A DNA stretch of 64,000 bases, taken from Monarcha castaneiventris obscurior (lineage: Eukaryota > Chordata > Aves > Passeriformes > Monarchidae). Made by a program: the position numbers and the translations under genes. The stretch spans positions 8,692,001 to 8,756,000 of the forward strand of contig JAMPIT010000379.1 of the NCBI GenBank assembly GCA_026261815.1. Direction: 5' to 3'. The notes under the pieces were generated by a model. The model was not told the DNA's origin and did not search any database. It saw only the letters and a list, made by a program, of their open reading frames with translations. Positions within the stretch are counted from its first letter, which is position 1, and the number at the start of each line of letters is the position of its first letter. Below are positions 54,301 to 59,538 of the stretch, piece after piece.

Positions 54301-54422
54301 TGGAAAGTTTTTACTTACTGGAGATACGACTGCCAGTTTACTTTGTTTGCTCTAACTTCAGCAGCTTTGGCAGCAATGATGTTTGTTGGGACAGCAGCAT
54401 CTACAGCACCTCGGATATCCAT
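9244..54422 (-). CDS. ATP6V1H: V-type proton ATPase subunit H, complete 13-exon coding region
   Basis: Subunit H of the cytosolic V1 sector of the vacuolar proton pump. The known role is to couple ATP hydrolysis to proton transport in the assembled pump and to silence ATPase activity in free V1. The mammalian protein also links to AP-2 endocytic adaptors. Thirteen coding exons (exons 2-14) were joined by hand: every intron is GT-AG, every junction keeps frame, and the sum is 1,443 nt, giving 480 residues plus TAA. The human protein is 483 residues, the difference being three N-terminal residues. The fold known from yeast Vma13 is an N-terminal all-helical HEAT/armadillo-type domain (here roughly residues 1-345) and a smaller C-terminal helical domain (roughly 350-480). 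The protein is near-identical to recalled mammalian sequence in the second half (e.g. [50 protein letters not shown]). No frameshift or internal stop was seen. The ATG has a strong Kozak context (A at -3, G at +4), and the joined 5' UTR has no upstream ATG. Confidence 0.97.
11570..12000 (-). mobile_element. CR1 LINE, 5'-truncated 3' fragment
   Basis: The minus strand carries the 3' end of CR1, including the end of the reverse-transcriptase ORF2 (degraded but readable around [17 protein letters not shown] and [15 protein letters not shown]) and the 3' terminal stretch ending in GGTTTGGGTTG-type sequence at 11,580-11,600. It is 5' truncated as usual for CR1 and has several base changes, so it is an inactive copy. 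It is in the same orientation as ATP6V1H. Confidence 0.93.
16651..16698 (+). repeat. Two-copy tandem repeat of a G/A-rich unit
   Basis: GGGAAAAAATAAGGGGTGGG occurs twice in tandem with a unit of about 24 bp. Confidence 0.85.
17040..17772 (+). mobile_element. Large avian ERV solo LTR, probably 5'-truncated
   Basis: GC-rich 0.7-kb block ending in GGGTCAACCCACTGCACA. It contains AATAAA at 17,585-17,590 followed by a U5-like segment with TTGAGCCTGTTTCGCCTGTG. It resembles the long avian ERV LTR class that also occurs here at 46,490-47,456 (shared end GTCAACCCAC and the AATAAATT...GAGCCTGT order). No internal retroviral genes adjoin it. Orientation is opposite to ATP6V1H. The 5' boundary is uncertain. 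Confidence 0.75.
20344..20582 (-). mobile_element. CR1 LINE 3' fragment
   Basis: Starts on the plus strand with TTCATAGAATCATTATAGAAT, the reverse complement of the CR1 terminal octamer repeats, followed by diverged CR1 3' sequence. It belongs to a different, older CR1 subfamily than the copy at 11.6 kb. 5' truncated. Confidence 0.88.
20836..20949 (-). CDS. ATP6V1H: ATP6V1H exon 13 (residues 423-460)
   Basis: Acceptor GTTTTTCAG, then completion of Arg423 and [18 protein letters not shown]... to ...QKLMVHN and two bases of Trp461, then donor GTACGT. 114 nt. Identical to recalled human residues. It lies about 250 bp from an intronic CR1 fragment. Confidence 0.96.
20950..25839 (-). other. ATP6V1H: ATP6V1H intron 12
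   Basis: 4.9-kb GT-AG intron. It contains one ERVL-type solo LTR (24,531-25,048); the remainder is AT-rich with no further feature recognised. Confidence 0.85.
24531..25048 (+). mobile_element. ERVL-type avian solo LTR
   Basis: Begins near TCAGCTGGTTTTAGCTGAGG (a decayed form of the TGTGCTGGTTTTGGCTG start) and ends GGGGTTAAACCATGACA. Internal landmarks shared with the copy at 59.5 kb include CCATATGGCATCATGCTCAG, TTATGCATGATGGAGCCC and GTCTTTATCTCAACCCAC. The flanks TCTAT (24,526-24,530) and TCCAT (25,049-25,053) may be a 5-bp target duplication with one change. No internal region. Antisense to ATP6V1H. Confidence 0.9.
25840..25941 (-). CDS. ATP6V1H: ATP6V1H exon 12 (residues 389-422)
   Basis: Acceptor CTTTTCTAG, then completion of Lys389 and [18 protein letters not shown]... 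to ...HYPRGK and two bases of Arg423, then the rather weak donor GTAGGA. 102 nt. Armadillo-like helices of the C-terminal domain, identical to recalled human residues. Confidence 0.96.
25942..27592 (-). other. ATP6V1H: ATP6V1H intron 11
   Basis: 1.65-kb GT-AG intron with no transposon recognised. It contains a strongly strand-asymmetric G/T-rich tract (27,073-27,160) and a T-rich tract (about 25,975-26,035) close to exon 12. Confidence 0.85.
27073..27160 (+). repeat. G/T-rich low-complexity tract
   Basis: Starts GGGTGGGTGGG and continues as GGTTTG/GGTGTTG-like units to a run of seven G. The sense strand of ATP6V1H is C/A-rich here. G-runs could allow quadruplex formation on the plus strand. 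Confidence 0.75.
27593..27718 (-). CDS. ATP6V1H: ATP6V1H exon 11 (residues 347-388)
   Basis: Acceptor ATTTTGCAG, then completion of Ser347 and [18 protein letters not shown]... to ...NEKNYELL and two bases of Lys389, then donor GTAAGT. 126 nt. Start of the C-terminal domain. Identical to the recalled human residues. Confidence 0.96.
27719..28510 (-). other. ATP6V1H: ATP6V1H intron 10
   Basis: 792-bp GT-AG intron, the shortest in the gene. No repeat or other feature beyond A-rich tracts near 27,965-28,005. Confidence 0.85.
28511..28689 (-). CDS. ATP6V1H: ATP6V1H exon 10 (residues 288-346)
   Basis: Acceptor CTTCCCTAG, then [19 protein letters not shown]... through the acidic [14 protein letters not shown] segment to ...GESVQDL and two bases of Ser347, then donor GTATGC. 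179 nt. Covers the end of the N-terminal domain and the approach to the interdomain linker. Confidence 0.96.
28690..31705 (-). other. ATP6V1H: ATP6V1H intron 9
   Basis: 3.0-kb AT-rich GT-AG intron; no transposon or additional exon recognised. Confidence 0.8.
31706..31898 (-). CDS. ATP6V1H: ATP6V1H exon 9 (residues 223-287)
   Basis: Acceptor TTTTTTTAG, then completion of Cys223 and [19 protein letters not shown]... to ...[10 protein letters not shown] and donor GTAAGT. 193 nt, the longest coding exon. Central helical repeats of the N-terminal domain. Small differences from recalled human sequence: IFSIW to IFCVW, CEHL to CEYL, NIIP to NIVP. Confidence 0.96.
31899..33348 (-). other. ATP6V1H: ATP6V1H intron 8
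   Basis: 1.45-kb AT-rich GT-AG intron; nothing else recognised. Confidence 0.8.
33349..33446 (-). CDS. ATP6V1H: ATP6V1H exon 8 (residues 191-222)
   Basis: Acceptor TTCACCCAG, then [18 protein letters not shown]... to ...[10 protein letters not shown] and two bases of Cys223, then donor GTGAGC. 98 nt, leaving in phase 2. Matches the recalled human residues exactly. Confidence 0.96.
33447..35592 (-). other. ATP6V1H: ATP6V1H intron 7
   Basis: 2.1-kb GT-AG intron downstream of cassette exon 7, where splicing regulation of that exon could act. It holds a short CR1 end (35,226-35,272) only 320 bp from exon 7; nothing else recognised. Confidence 0.8.
35226..35272 (-). mobile_element. Very short CR1 3' end
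   Basis: About 47 bp matching the CR1 terminal segment in reverse complement (AATCATAGAAATATTTAGG, then AAAAGACCTCTAAGATCA). It is a short remnant in intron 7. Confidence 0.75.
35593..35646 (-). CDS. ATP6V1H: ATP6V1H exon 7, 18-residue cassette exon (residues 173-190)
   Basis: Acceptor CTTTTCCTAG, then [18 protein letters not shown] and donor GTGAGT. 54 nt, phase 0-0. In mammals the matching exon is alternatively included, giving long and short forms of the subunit (SFD alpha and beta, differing by 18 residues). Because the exon is symmetric, skipping gives a 462-residue protein. It is rich in Gly, Ser and Thr and is the most diverged part of the protein, as expected for a loop. Confidence 0.93.
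35647..36704 (-). other. ATP6V1H: ATP6V1H intron 6
   Basis: 1.06-kb AT-rich GT-AG intron upstream of cassette exon 7; no repeat recognised. Confidence 0.8.
36705..36809 (-). CDS. ATP6V1H: ATP6V1H exon 6 (residues 138-172)
   Basis: Acceptor CTTTTTCAG, then [18 protein letters not shown]... to ...[10 protein letters not shown] and donor GTAAAA. 105 nt, phase 0-0. Nearly identical to the recalled mammalian exon, with one conservative Lys to Arg change at WGRELM. Confidence 0.96.
36810..39531 (-). other. ATP6V1H: ATP6V1H intron 5
   Basis: 2.7-kb GT-AG intron with a T homopolymer at about 36,966-36,978, a small inverted repeat near 38,039-38,060 (GTGGATCCAC and AAAGTGGATTC) and a 5' LTR fragment at 38,958-39,118. 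Confidence 0.8.
38958..39118 (+). mobile_element. 5' portion of an ERVL-type LTR
   Basis: Begins TGTACTGGGTTTGGCTGGGA, the conserved start of this LTR class, followed by GAGCAGCACTTACACA and a decayed TTCTCTGTTTCTCA. It stops there, lacking the TATA/poly(A) region and 3' end. Same strand as the 3' LTR piece at 40.8 kb. Confidence 0.82.
39532..39645 (-). CDS. ATP6V1H: ATP6V1H exon 5 (residues 100-137)
   Basis: Acceptor TTTTTACAG, then [18 protein letters not shown]... to ...[11 protein letters not shown] and donor GTAAGT. 114 nt, phase 0-0. Compared with recalled human sequence two prolines are replaced (AWPYF to AWSYF, RQDPF to RQDLF) and RCS reads KRG. It is one of the more diverged constitutive exons of the gene. 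LTR fragments lie on both sides, about 0.4 kb and 1.2 kb away. Confidence 0.95.
40836..40967 (+). mobile_element. 3' portion of an ERVL-type LTR
   Basis: Starts with CAGTCTTTACCTCAAAACAC (class consensus CTGTCTTTATCTCAACCCAC), continues through AAGTTTTCTCACTTTTACTC and GAGTGAGCGAGTGGCTGTGT, and ends CTGGGGTCAAACCAGGACA. Only the R/U5 end is present. Confidence 0.88.
42276..42527 (+). mobile_element. CR1 LINE 3' fragment with internal deletion
   Basis: The plus strand reads the CR1 3' region from GACAGGACAAAGGGGAATGG through GGATGCTCCATCCCTGGAGC to the terminal AACCCAAACCATTCTACAAT and TTCTGTGATA. About 20 bp are missing around 42,335 compared with the usual family sequence as recalled. It is antisense to ATP6V1H, unlike the other intronic CR1 copies. 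Confidence 0.93.
43716..43753. repeat. TA/CA microsatellite
   Basis: Alternating TA repeats interrupted by one CACA, giving a near-palindromic array. Confidence 0.85.
44367..44459 (-). mobile_element. Short CR1 3' end
   Basis: Reverse complement of a CR1 terminal segment: CACGGAATCTTAGAATCATT followed by GGGAAAGACCTTTAAGATCA and CCAACCATTAATCTAACACT. It is an older CR1 subfamily end of about 90 bp. Confidence 0.87.
44813..44902 (-). CDS. ATP6V1H: ATP6V1H exon 4 (residues 70-99)
   Basis: Acceptor TTTTCTAG, then [16 protein letters not shown]... to ...TMVDDMLQ and donor GTAGGT. 90 nt, phase 0-0, so skipping would not break the frame. Part of the N-terminal helical repeat domain. Recalled human sequence has Cys where this has Ser in THISKEQ. 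Confidence 0.95.
44903..46313 (-). other. ATP6V1H: ATP6V1H intron 3
   Basis: 1.4-kb AT-rich GT-AG intron; no repeat recognised. Confidence 0.8.
46314..46416 (-). CDS. ATP6V1H: ATP6V1H exon 3 (residues 35-69)
   Basis: Acceptor TTTTTCAG, then the base that completes Gln35 and [15 protein letters not shown]... to ...LLQTEGNQ, and donor GTAACT. 103 nt, entered in phase 2 and left in phase 0. The other reading of the acceptor (CAGAG) breaks the frame, so this boundary is fixed. Confidence 0.95.
46490..47456 (+). mobile_element. Large avian ERV solo LTR
   Basis: Nearly 1 kb of GC-rich sequence with repeated GGAGCAG-type motifs, AATAAA at 47,268-47,273, a GCGAGCCTGTCTTGCCCATG U5-like stretch, and an end at GTCAACCCACCA. 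It has the same architecture as the LTR at 17.0-17.8 kb. A 200-codon open frame on the minus strand across it is compositional; no retroviral protein was recognised. The left edge is approximate. Confidence 0.75.
47487..48060 (-). mobile_element. CR1 LINE 3' fragment, longest copy in the window
   Basis: The minus strand carries about 570 bp of CR1 with a decayed ORF2 C-terminus (readable around [11 protein letters not shown] and [10 protein letters not shown]) and the 3' terminus at AACCATACAATGGTTTGGTT. Frame changes interrupt the ORF. It sits about 30 bp from the neighbouring LTR. Confidence 0.93.
50356..50530 (+). mobile_element. ERVL-type LTR with large internal deletion
   Basis: Begins TGTCTTGGTTTCAGCTGGGA and TTCTTTCCAGTAGCTGGTAC, then jumps to the 3' part with TTTCTGTCCTATTAAAGTCC, CTTTATCTCAACACATGAAT and a T-rich run. 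The U3 centre and TATA region are missing, and so is the terminal GGGGTTAAACCACGACA-type end. Confidence 0.82.
51064..51095 (+). repeat. (AAAC)n microsatellite
   Basis: About five AAAC units flanked by A-runs. Confidence 0.85.
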
Positions 54423-54445
54423 CTTGACTGATAATTAAAGTGTAC
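54319..54445 (-). CDS. ATP6V1H: ATP6V1H exon 2 (5' UTR end plus residues 1-34)
   Basis: Acceptor TTTCTAG at 54,446-54,452 is followed by 23 nt of 5' UTR and ATG at 54,420-54,422. It encodes [14 protein letters not shown]... to ...NKVNWQSYL and the first two bases of Gln35, then donor GTAAGT. Human ATP6V1H, as recalled, starts with MTK before MDIRG. Here the upstream in-frame codons read Ser-Val-Lys with no ATG, so translation begins at the equivalent of human Met4. Confidence 0.96.
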
Positions 54446-55788
54446 CTAGAAATGCAAGTCAGATTTAAGACCTCTTATTAAACAGCAGACTATTTGTTCA
54501 ACAGTTCAAAGAAATAAAAAGAAAAATCTGTTTCCAGGTGTCCCATTTCTTAACACTGTACGAGGCAGTTAAAGTTTTATAAAGCATTTAAAACGTGGCT
54601 TATTGGAAACAAACAAAAATAAGCCATACCTACACACTCAACTGCAACCAATCACCAGTTTACTAAAATAAAAGACACAGACCATTACTAAATAACTCCC
54701 AGTCTCGTGAATCCTTAAACAATTAAATTAAGTTATTTGAATTAAGGTGGCTCTTCTGCAACATCCAAGTAGCCCTACAGATAAGAGAAGTTGTTCTCTT
54801 TCCAAATCTTGTTTCCAGGGTTAAAATTCAGTGCATATCCTCCCCCCCCCCCACAAATTAGGACTGATTTACTTCAGGTAATTGTCTAAGAGTATTTAGA
54901 CATTAGAAACATGCAAACCAAAACTTCAGGAGAAAAACCCATAGGTATATATATTAAAACCGTGCTACACAGACTAACAAGAAAACTAAGATCATTAGTG
55001 TACAGAAAGCAAGCTGAAAAATAAATATGAGCAGCTGCTCTTCATCAGGATATACCACATAACCAGTGACCTTCACCACTGCTTTCCCCTTCCTTTACGG
55101 TTTTAATCTCCACCTGACTTTGATGCCAAAACAAGAAGTGTGTTTGCAGAGACTTCAGACCCAGCTGGAACTGGAGCTCCTTACAACCTAAACTGTACCC
55201 AGCCCCTCCACGCAGCCTATTTCTGGAATGTTCTGGCTCTCCTTACAGAGATGGCAAGAGCAAACTGGCACATGCAGGCCCATGCCTAGCAAGCACACCT
55301 CGCTCGTATGACTGAAGGAAAACACAGTTATAACAAAAGGAAGGAAAAAAAAAAAAATGAGGAACTATCCTGGGCAAACAGAGAAGGACAAGTGTCCTCA
55401 GTCTGAAACCACTTCCACGAGCAGACACGCACACAGACGGCCTCGCTGTGCCCTTCAATGACCACTGCAGGTTTCCAGGCTCTCACTGACCCACACAGAG
55501 CCATTAAACACAGCCCGAGGGCAGCGCCGGTGACAGCGGCCCCAGGAGCTGCTGCAGTTAGGCCGGCGAAGGCGACAGGCGCCTGGGACAGGGCCAGAGC
55601 AGGCGCGGTCCCGCCGCTCCCCGCACGGCTCCGGGGCACGGCCGCCTCCCGAGGGGCCCGGCGGAGCCCAGAGCCCCGGCGAAGCCGCGGAGCCCTCGGC
55701 GCTCCCCCGAGCCCGCCAGAACCCCCGCCAGAGGCACACCCCGACGCCGGGACCCACCGGGCCGGGGCCCGGGGCAGCTGCCACTCAC
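54446..55788 (-). other. ATP6V1H: ATP6V1H intron 1
   Basis: 1.34-kb intron running from the CpG island into AT-rich sequence. Donor GTGAGT, acceptor TTTCTAG. It holds a C homopolymer at about 54,842-54,852. No transposon recognised. Confidence 0.78.
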
Positions 55789-55905
55789 CGCAGGGGCGTG
55801 CAGGGAGCGGGCGAGGGAAGGAGGGAAGGAAGGAAGGAAGGAAGGAGAGCGAGAGGAGCCGCGGCAGCGCTGGGCGGCCCCGGCAGCTCCGCGCACCCGC
55901 CGCCG
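55789..55905 (-). other. ATP6V1H: ATP6V1H exon 1, noncoding 5' UTR (approximate 5' end)
   Basis: On the minus strand a strong donor CTGCG|GTGAGT ends at 55,789 inside the CpG island, 1,343 bp upstream of the exon 2 acceptor. No ATG lies between about 55,910 and the donor, which fits a noncoding first exon as in mammals. The exon contains a pyrimidine-rich CTTCC tract on the sense strand. The transcription start is not visible from sequence; the 5' limit given is an estimate just downstream of the two E-boxes. Confidence 0.75.
55816..55847. repeat. (GGAA)n short tandem repeat in exon 1
   Basis: Five consecutive GGAA units at 55,824-55,843 plus one more at 55,816-55,819. On the sense strand of ATP6V1H this reads CTTCC repeats within the 5' UTR. 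It is probably length-variable. GGAA arrays can be bound by ETS factors. Confidence 0.85.
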
Positions 55906-55910
55906 CCGCT

Positions 55911-55933
55911 GTCATGTGACGCCGCTCACGTGA
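55911..55933 (-). promoter_or_regulatory. Tandem CLEAR/M-box-like E-boxes upstream of ATP6V1H
   Basis: Two E-boxes with TCAnGTGA flanks, 14 bp apart start to start: GTCATGTGAC at 55,911-55,920 (M-box core TCATGTG, one base from the palindromic CLEAR consensus GTCACGTGAC) and TCACGTGA at 55,926-55,933 (perfect CLEAR core). They lie just upstream of the inferred transcription start. Mammalian V-ATPase genes are known targets of TFEB/TFE3/MITF through such sites. Occupancy here is inferred. Confidence 0.75.
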
Positions 55934-56635
55934 GCGCGACGGCGGCCGGCGCGGGACAGCCCAGCACAGCCCGGCCCGTCCGCGCCTGCGCGCAGCCTCA
56001 GGCCGGGGTAGCCGTGTACGCGTATTCAGGGTGTGGAAACCGAGGTTCACTCTCCTGTTAGGAATTGTTTCATAAAGGACAATAAGGGACAAAAATAATA
56101 AAGCAAAAGTCACCGCGCTGGGGGCTTTGGCGCTCAGGCAAGAGCACACCTGCTATCCTGGGGATTCCCTTTACATGTACATCGATTTATTTCATCACAT
56201 ATTCATAAACAATTGTACATACTCAAAACCCTTTCCAGGAATAGTTCAAAATGGAATGCAGGTCTCCCGTGTTCTCGGAAGCAGTGGATCGCTGTGGGGA
56301 TAAGCCTCTTGGCGATGCACAGTATCTCATCTATTGCTGATATGCCGTAGCAGGAGTCCAAGCAAATAGTTATAAGCATAGCTTTTCCTAAGTTTTTGGT
56401 TGAAGGAAAAAAGTATTTAAAAAACCCACATCTTCACAACAAAGCTACCTTATGTAGCATCTATTTTGTAATAAAGCTATTTTATATATAGCATCTATTT
56501 GTGACAAAGCCACTGTTACAAAAGCTAGTTTTAACATCACTTATTTTAACATTTGCAGAAAGCCAATATTATAGCATCTATTTATCACAAGAGCGCGTAA
56601 GTGCACACGTTTATATATACCTACACATATCCTAG

Positions 56636-56862
56636 AGCTGTAGGGCGGGTTGGGTTGGAAGGGACCTTTAAGATCATCTGATTCCAACCCCCCGAGGATG
56701 CAGCCCAGTACAGGGCTGGCATTCTGGGCCGTGAGCGCACACTGCTGGGTCCTGTTGAGCTGCTTGTCAACCAACACCCCCAAGTGCTTCGCCTCTGAGC
56801 TGCTCTCAACCCATGCTCTGCCCAGCCTCTGTTTGTTGTTGGGGTTGCCCTGACCCACATGG
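56636..56862 (-). mobile_element. CR1 LINE fragment with internal deletion
   Basis: The 3' terminal segment (GGTTGGGTTGGAAGGGACCT on the plus strand) is joined to a more upstream CR1 segment (TGTTGAGCTGCTTGTCAACC, CCCCAAGTGCTTCGCCTCTG, TTGCCCTGACCCACATGG) with intermediate sequence missing or belonging to a different subfamily. It lies 0.7 kb upstream of the ATP6V1H promoter, same orientation. Confidence 0.88.
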
Positions 56863-56883
56863 AAGACCCGTGTACATATCCGA

Positions 56884-57300
56884 TGTCGCAGCTGCCGGCC
56901 GGAGAGTAAGAAAGACTCAGAGACAGGAATGCAGCCTAGCGAATAGATGGAATTATTTAATTAACAAAGGAAGGGTTTTTATGTGTTTAGTTCTCTTAGT
57001 GTCTACCTAAATGGCAAGAGGTTATTGGACCTCTTGCTAACTACCTACCAGAGTGATTGGTCAATTCTCACATCGTTCATTCTCATAGTCGAAATCATAA
57101 CAATTCTAATTATATTTGCAGGTGCAAGATAGCAGACTCGGTTTACAGAAACCTTATCATGTTTTGCATAGTTCAGCATGAGAAAGACAGAACTTTCATG
57201 AACTACTCCAGAGAGCTGAAGAAATCCTCTGCTGAGGCTTTTTCAGCATCCATAATCCATTATTTTTTTAGAGGGGATCTAATCCCGTAGTGGGAAGACA
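56884..57300 (-). mobile_element. Avian ERV solo LTR (block A)
   Basis: On the minus strand it starts TGTCTTCCCACTACGGG and ends CGGCAGCTGCGACA. It has a TATA-like CATAAAAAC at 56,975-56,983, ATTAAA at 56,956-56,961 and the R/U5-like CCTGTCTCTGAGTCTTTC. No target-site duplication is evident. Same strand as ATP6V1H and about 1 kb upstream of its promoter. Confidence 0.8.
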
Positions 57301-57392
57301 GGATAAAGCGTGTGCCCACAGGTGCCCACCTGTGCTGTTGGCTGACAAGAAATGGCCCAGCGTTTCCACAGAGACAGGGTGAGTCTGGTTGG

Positions 57393-57975
57393 TGTTACAA
57401 ACTAGCCAATCAATATTATGATTAAAGACAATTTATTAATAATCAAAGTATAAAATTCGGGAAGAGCCACAGAGCAAAGCAACACCGAGCCAGGCGATCG
57501 CCGCTGGGTGAACTGAGTTCTGACCTCTATTGGTTCGAATCTCGCCTGTTCATGGCTGCGGGTTCTCTGAGGTGTCCTTTTATACCTTTTTTCTTCTTTG
57601 TTAGTTTTATCTTTTCAATACAACAATATGATTTTCCTATCTGACGACAGTTCCTGAAATCAGTAGTCGATTTTTGCTGTTGGAATCAGTTTCTGGTGAA
57701 AGTATATTATTGTTGCTTATACATACATGGAGCACACATCCTGGAACCATATTTCTGTATATACACACACATCCTGGAGCTCTGCCAGACGAGGAAATCC
57801 CACGAAATGCTTATCTGTGGAATGCAATTAGAATGTACCTTGCCGGGGCTTATTCAGACAGAAATCCCTTGAACAGCACAATTCTGGCTGTCACCTGTTT
57901 GTGCTTTTCTCAGCCTCAGCAAAATGCTGTAATCTTTAAAATTTTAGCACGCATTATTTTGTATCATGTACTACA
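57393..57975 (-). mobile_element. Avian ERV solo LTR (block B)
   Basis: On the minus strand it starts TGTAGTACATGATAC and ends GGCTAGTTTGTAACA. It has a good TATA box TATAAAAG at 57,577-57,584, AATAAA at 57,432-57,437 and about 140 bp between them. The flanks GTTGG (57,388-57,392) and GCTGG (57,976-57,980) could be a 5-bp target duplication with one change. It differs in sequence from block A, so the two are not a provirus pair. Confidence 0.82.
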
Positions 57976-57979
57976 GCTG

Positions 57980-58150
57980 GGAAGGGCTGAGAGGGTCCCC
58001 TGGGCGCTGCCCCCCGGGGCAGGCTCCTCCTGGTTCCCGGGAAGATCCCTGTGGCTCTCCCCTGTCCCCCACACGGCTGAGGGGCCGCCGAGCTGGGGCG
58101 GGAGCCATGGGAGCTCGAAGGGCTGGGGAGATGGCGGGCAGTGGCCCTGA
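57980..58150. other. GC/CpG-rich block of unknown origin
   Basis: GC-rich sequence with several CpGs directly beyond LTR block B. Open frames cross it on both strands with no recognisable protein. It could be a small upstream CpG island or a decayed retroelement part. Confidence 0.35.
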
Positions 58151-59538
58151 CACTGAGATGCCTCCTTGAGCTCTGCATTGCTTTTCCAGCACCCAGCATT
58201 TTCTTGCTTTCTGCCTCCCATGCTGCAGTGGAAATGCAGAGGTTGCTCTTTCCTGCAACTGGTGAGCAGGCAGGTGTTCCTGGGCCCCTGTGCCTGGCTG
58301 CTCCAGGGTGGGCATCAGGGTCACATCATTTACTGCCTCCCAAGTCATATCTCAGTGGAAAATACACCCTGCGCAGCTCCTTTGTTTTTTAGAAAGTGTC
58401 TTATATACGTTGCAGTTCGCCTCTGCAGGCAAAAGGTGCAGGAAGCTTTAGACTAAAAGCCCAAGTGTTTCAGAAGCTATGGGCTTAAATTTCCATGTTT
58501 CCGAGAAAAAAAAATCTCGTTGCATTCAGTTGGTGAGTGAGGTTTTCCAGTCATGCTGTGCTGAAGTGCCAGAAATGATCCTGAAAAGTCATTCTGCTAA
58601 CATATAAGGAGAAAACAAAAATTATCAGGGTTTTGTGTGAGCAGATCAAGACAGACAATGTAGAGCTGGCTTAGAGCTGATCTACTGCTAGTTTAAATTT
58701 TCTAGGGTCTCTGTATTTTCCATTTAGAGGATACACTGTTCTTTACATTATGCCTGGCCAGTATCTCAATAGGAGGGATTTTTTTAACTCAAGGATGGTT
58801 GTCATTACTGTGCCACTGATTTAGATTTCTACCATGGAATTTTTCTTTTAAAATGGGTCTTCCTTCATACCACAAAAAAACTGTTGGTTTCTTCGTAACA
58901 CAAGCATAAATCCAAGGTACAGTCCAAGTAACAGCATTTGCATTTCTTTATGCTTCATCAGAAGAAAGCTCCCTAAGCCCTGTGCACACTCTATGTCATC
59001 TAGTCTGTAAAAAATACATCCATTAATGTGATTCTGAGGATTACCAAACATGTGAGACTTGAAGGTTTAATCAAACAAATGTTTGTTCTTTCACATTGCC
59101 TACTTACAGTGATAAGAAATGCTGGCACAACTCCTGATCTCTAGCATAGAAATCTCCACACAATTTTGAATAAAAATCTGTTGCTTTGAAAGTTTATTTG
59201 AATCTGATTTTTGCTTCATAGCTGAGAGTTAGAATTTGGCCTTATGTTAACCAGTTCCTCTTTTAAAAAAGTGTTTGTAACTTCTGTCCTCTGGCATTCA
59301 GTATTTCCTGCTTCTGCTCTGCCTGTTTATGGCATGTCTCACTTACCACTCCCTTTGAATCCAGCATCAGGCATCTGGAATAAACATATTCATCTTTTCC
59401 ACAGTCACTTCAAAACATGTTACTGATGATGATACATATGACTCTACCCATTTTATAAAGGAACCAAAGCCAAAAGTCTTGCAAGATAAACGAAACAAAG
59501 TTTGAAGCTTTTTAAATGCAATTTTCATAATGAAGGTA
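58151..59538. other. Intergenic DNA, no gene seen
   Basis: AT-rich sequence with no exon or repeat recognised. This is the side where RGS20 lies in other vertebrates, but no RGS domain exon is present. Confidence 0.6.

Larger units (their letters stand above)
46417..54318 (-). other. ATP6V1H: ATP6V1H intron 2
   Basis: 7.9-kb GT-AG intron. It holds a large LTR directly followed by a CR1 (46,490-48,060), an internally deleted LTR (50,356-50,530) and an (AAAC)n array at about 51,066-51,092. The rest is AT-rich unique sequence with no exon recognised. Confidence 0.85.
55500..56020. promoter_or_regulatory. CpG-island promoter of ATP6V1H
   Basis: About 500 bp that is strongly GC- and CpG-rich in otherwise AT-rich DNA, spanning exon 1 and extending to both sides of it. 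Long open frames on both strands here follow from base composition and are not genes. There is no TATA box near the inferred start, as usual for housekeeping V-ATPase genes. GCGCCTGCGC at 55,982-55,991 is a close match to the NRF1 consensus. Confidence 0.9.

Noticed and set aside
55328..56149. 273-codon minus-strand open frame across the CpG island
   Set aside because: It overlaps exon 1 and promoter sequence, is rich in Arg, Ala, Pro and Gly from base composition, and has no recognisable domain. Other frames here are also open on both strands.
56884..57975. Two LTRs as the ends of one provirus
   Set aside because: The two blocks differ in sequence throughout and only 92 bp separate them, with no primer-binding site or internal genes. 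They are separate solo LTRs.
57674..58150. 158-codon plus-strand open frame
   Set aside because: It runs from an LTR into a GC-rich block, so it crosses a repeat boundary and cannot be an old gene; no domain recognised.
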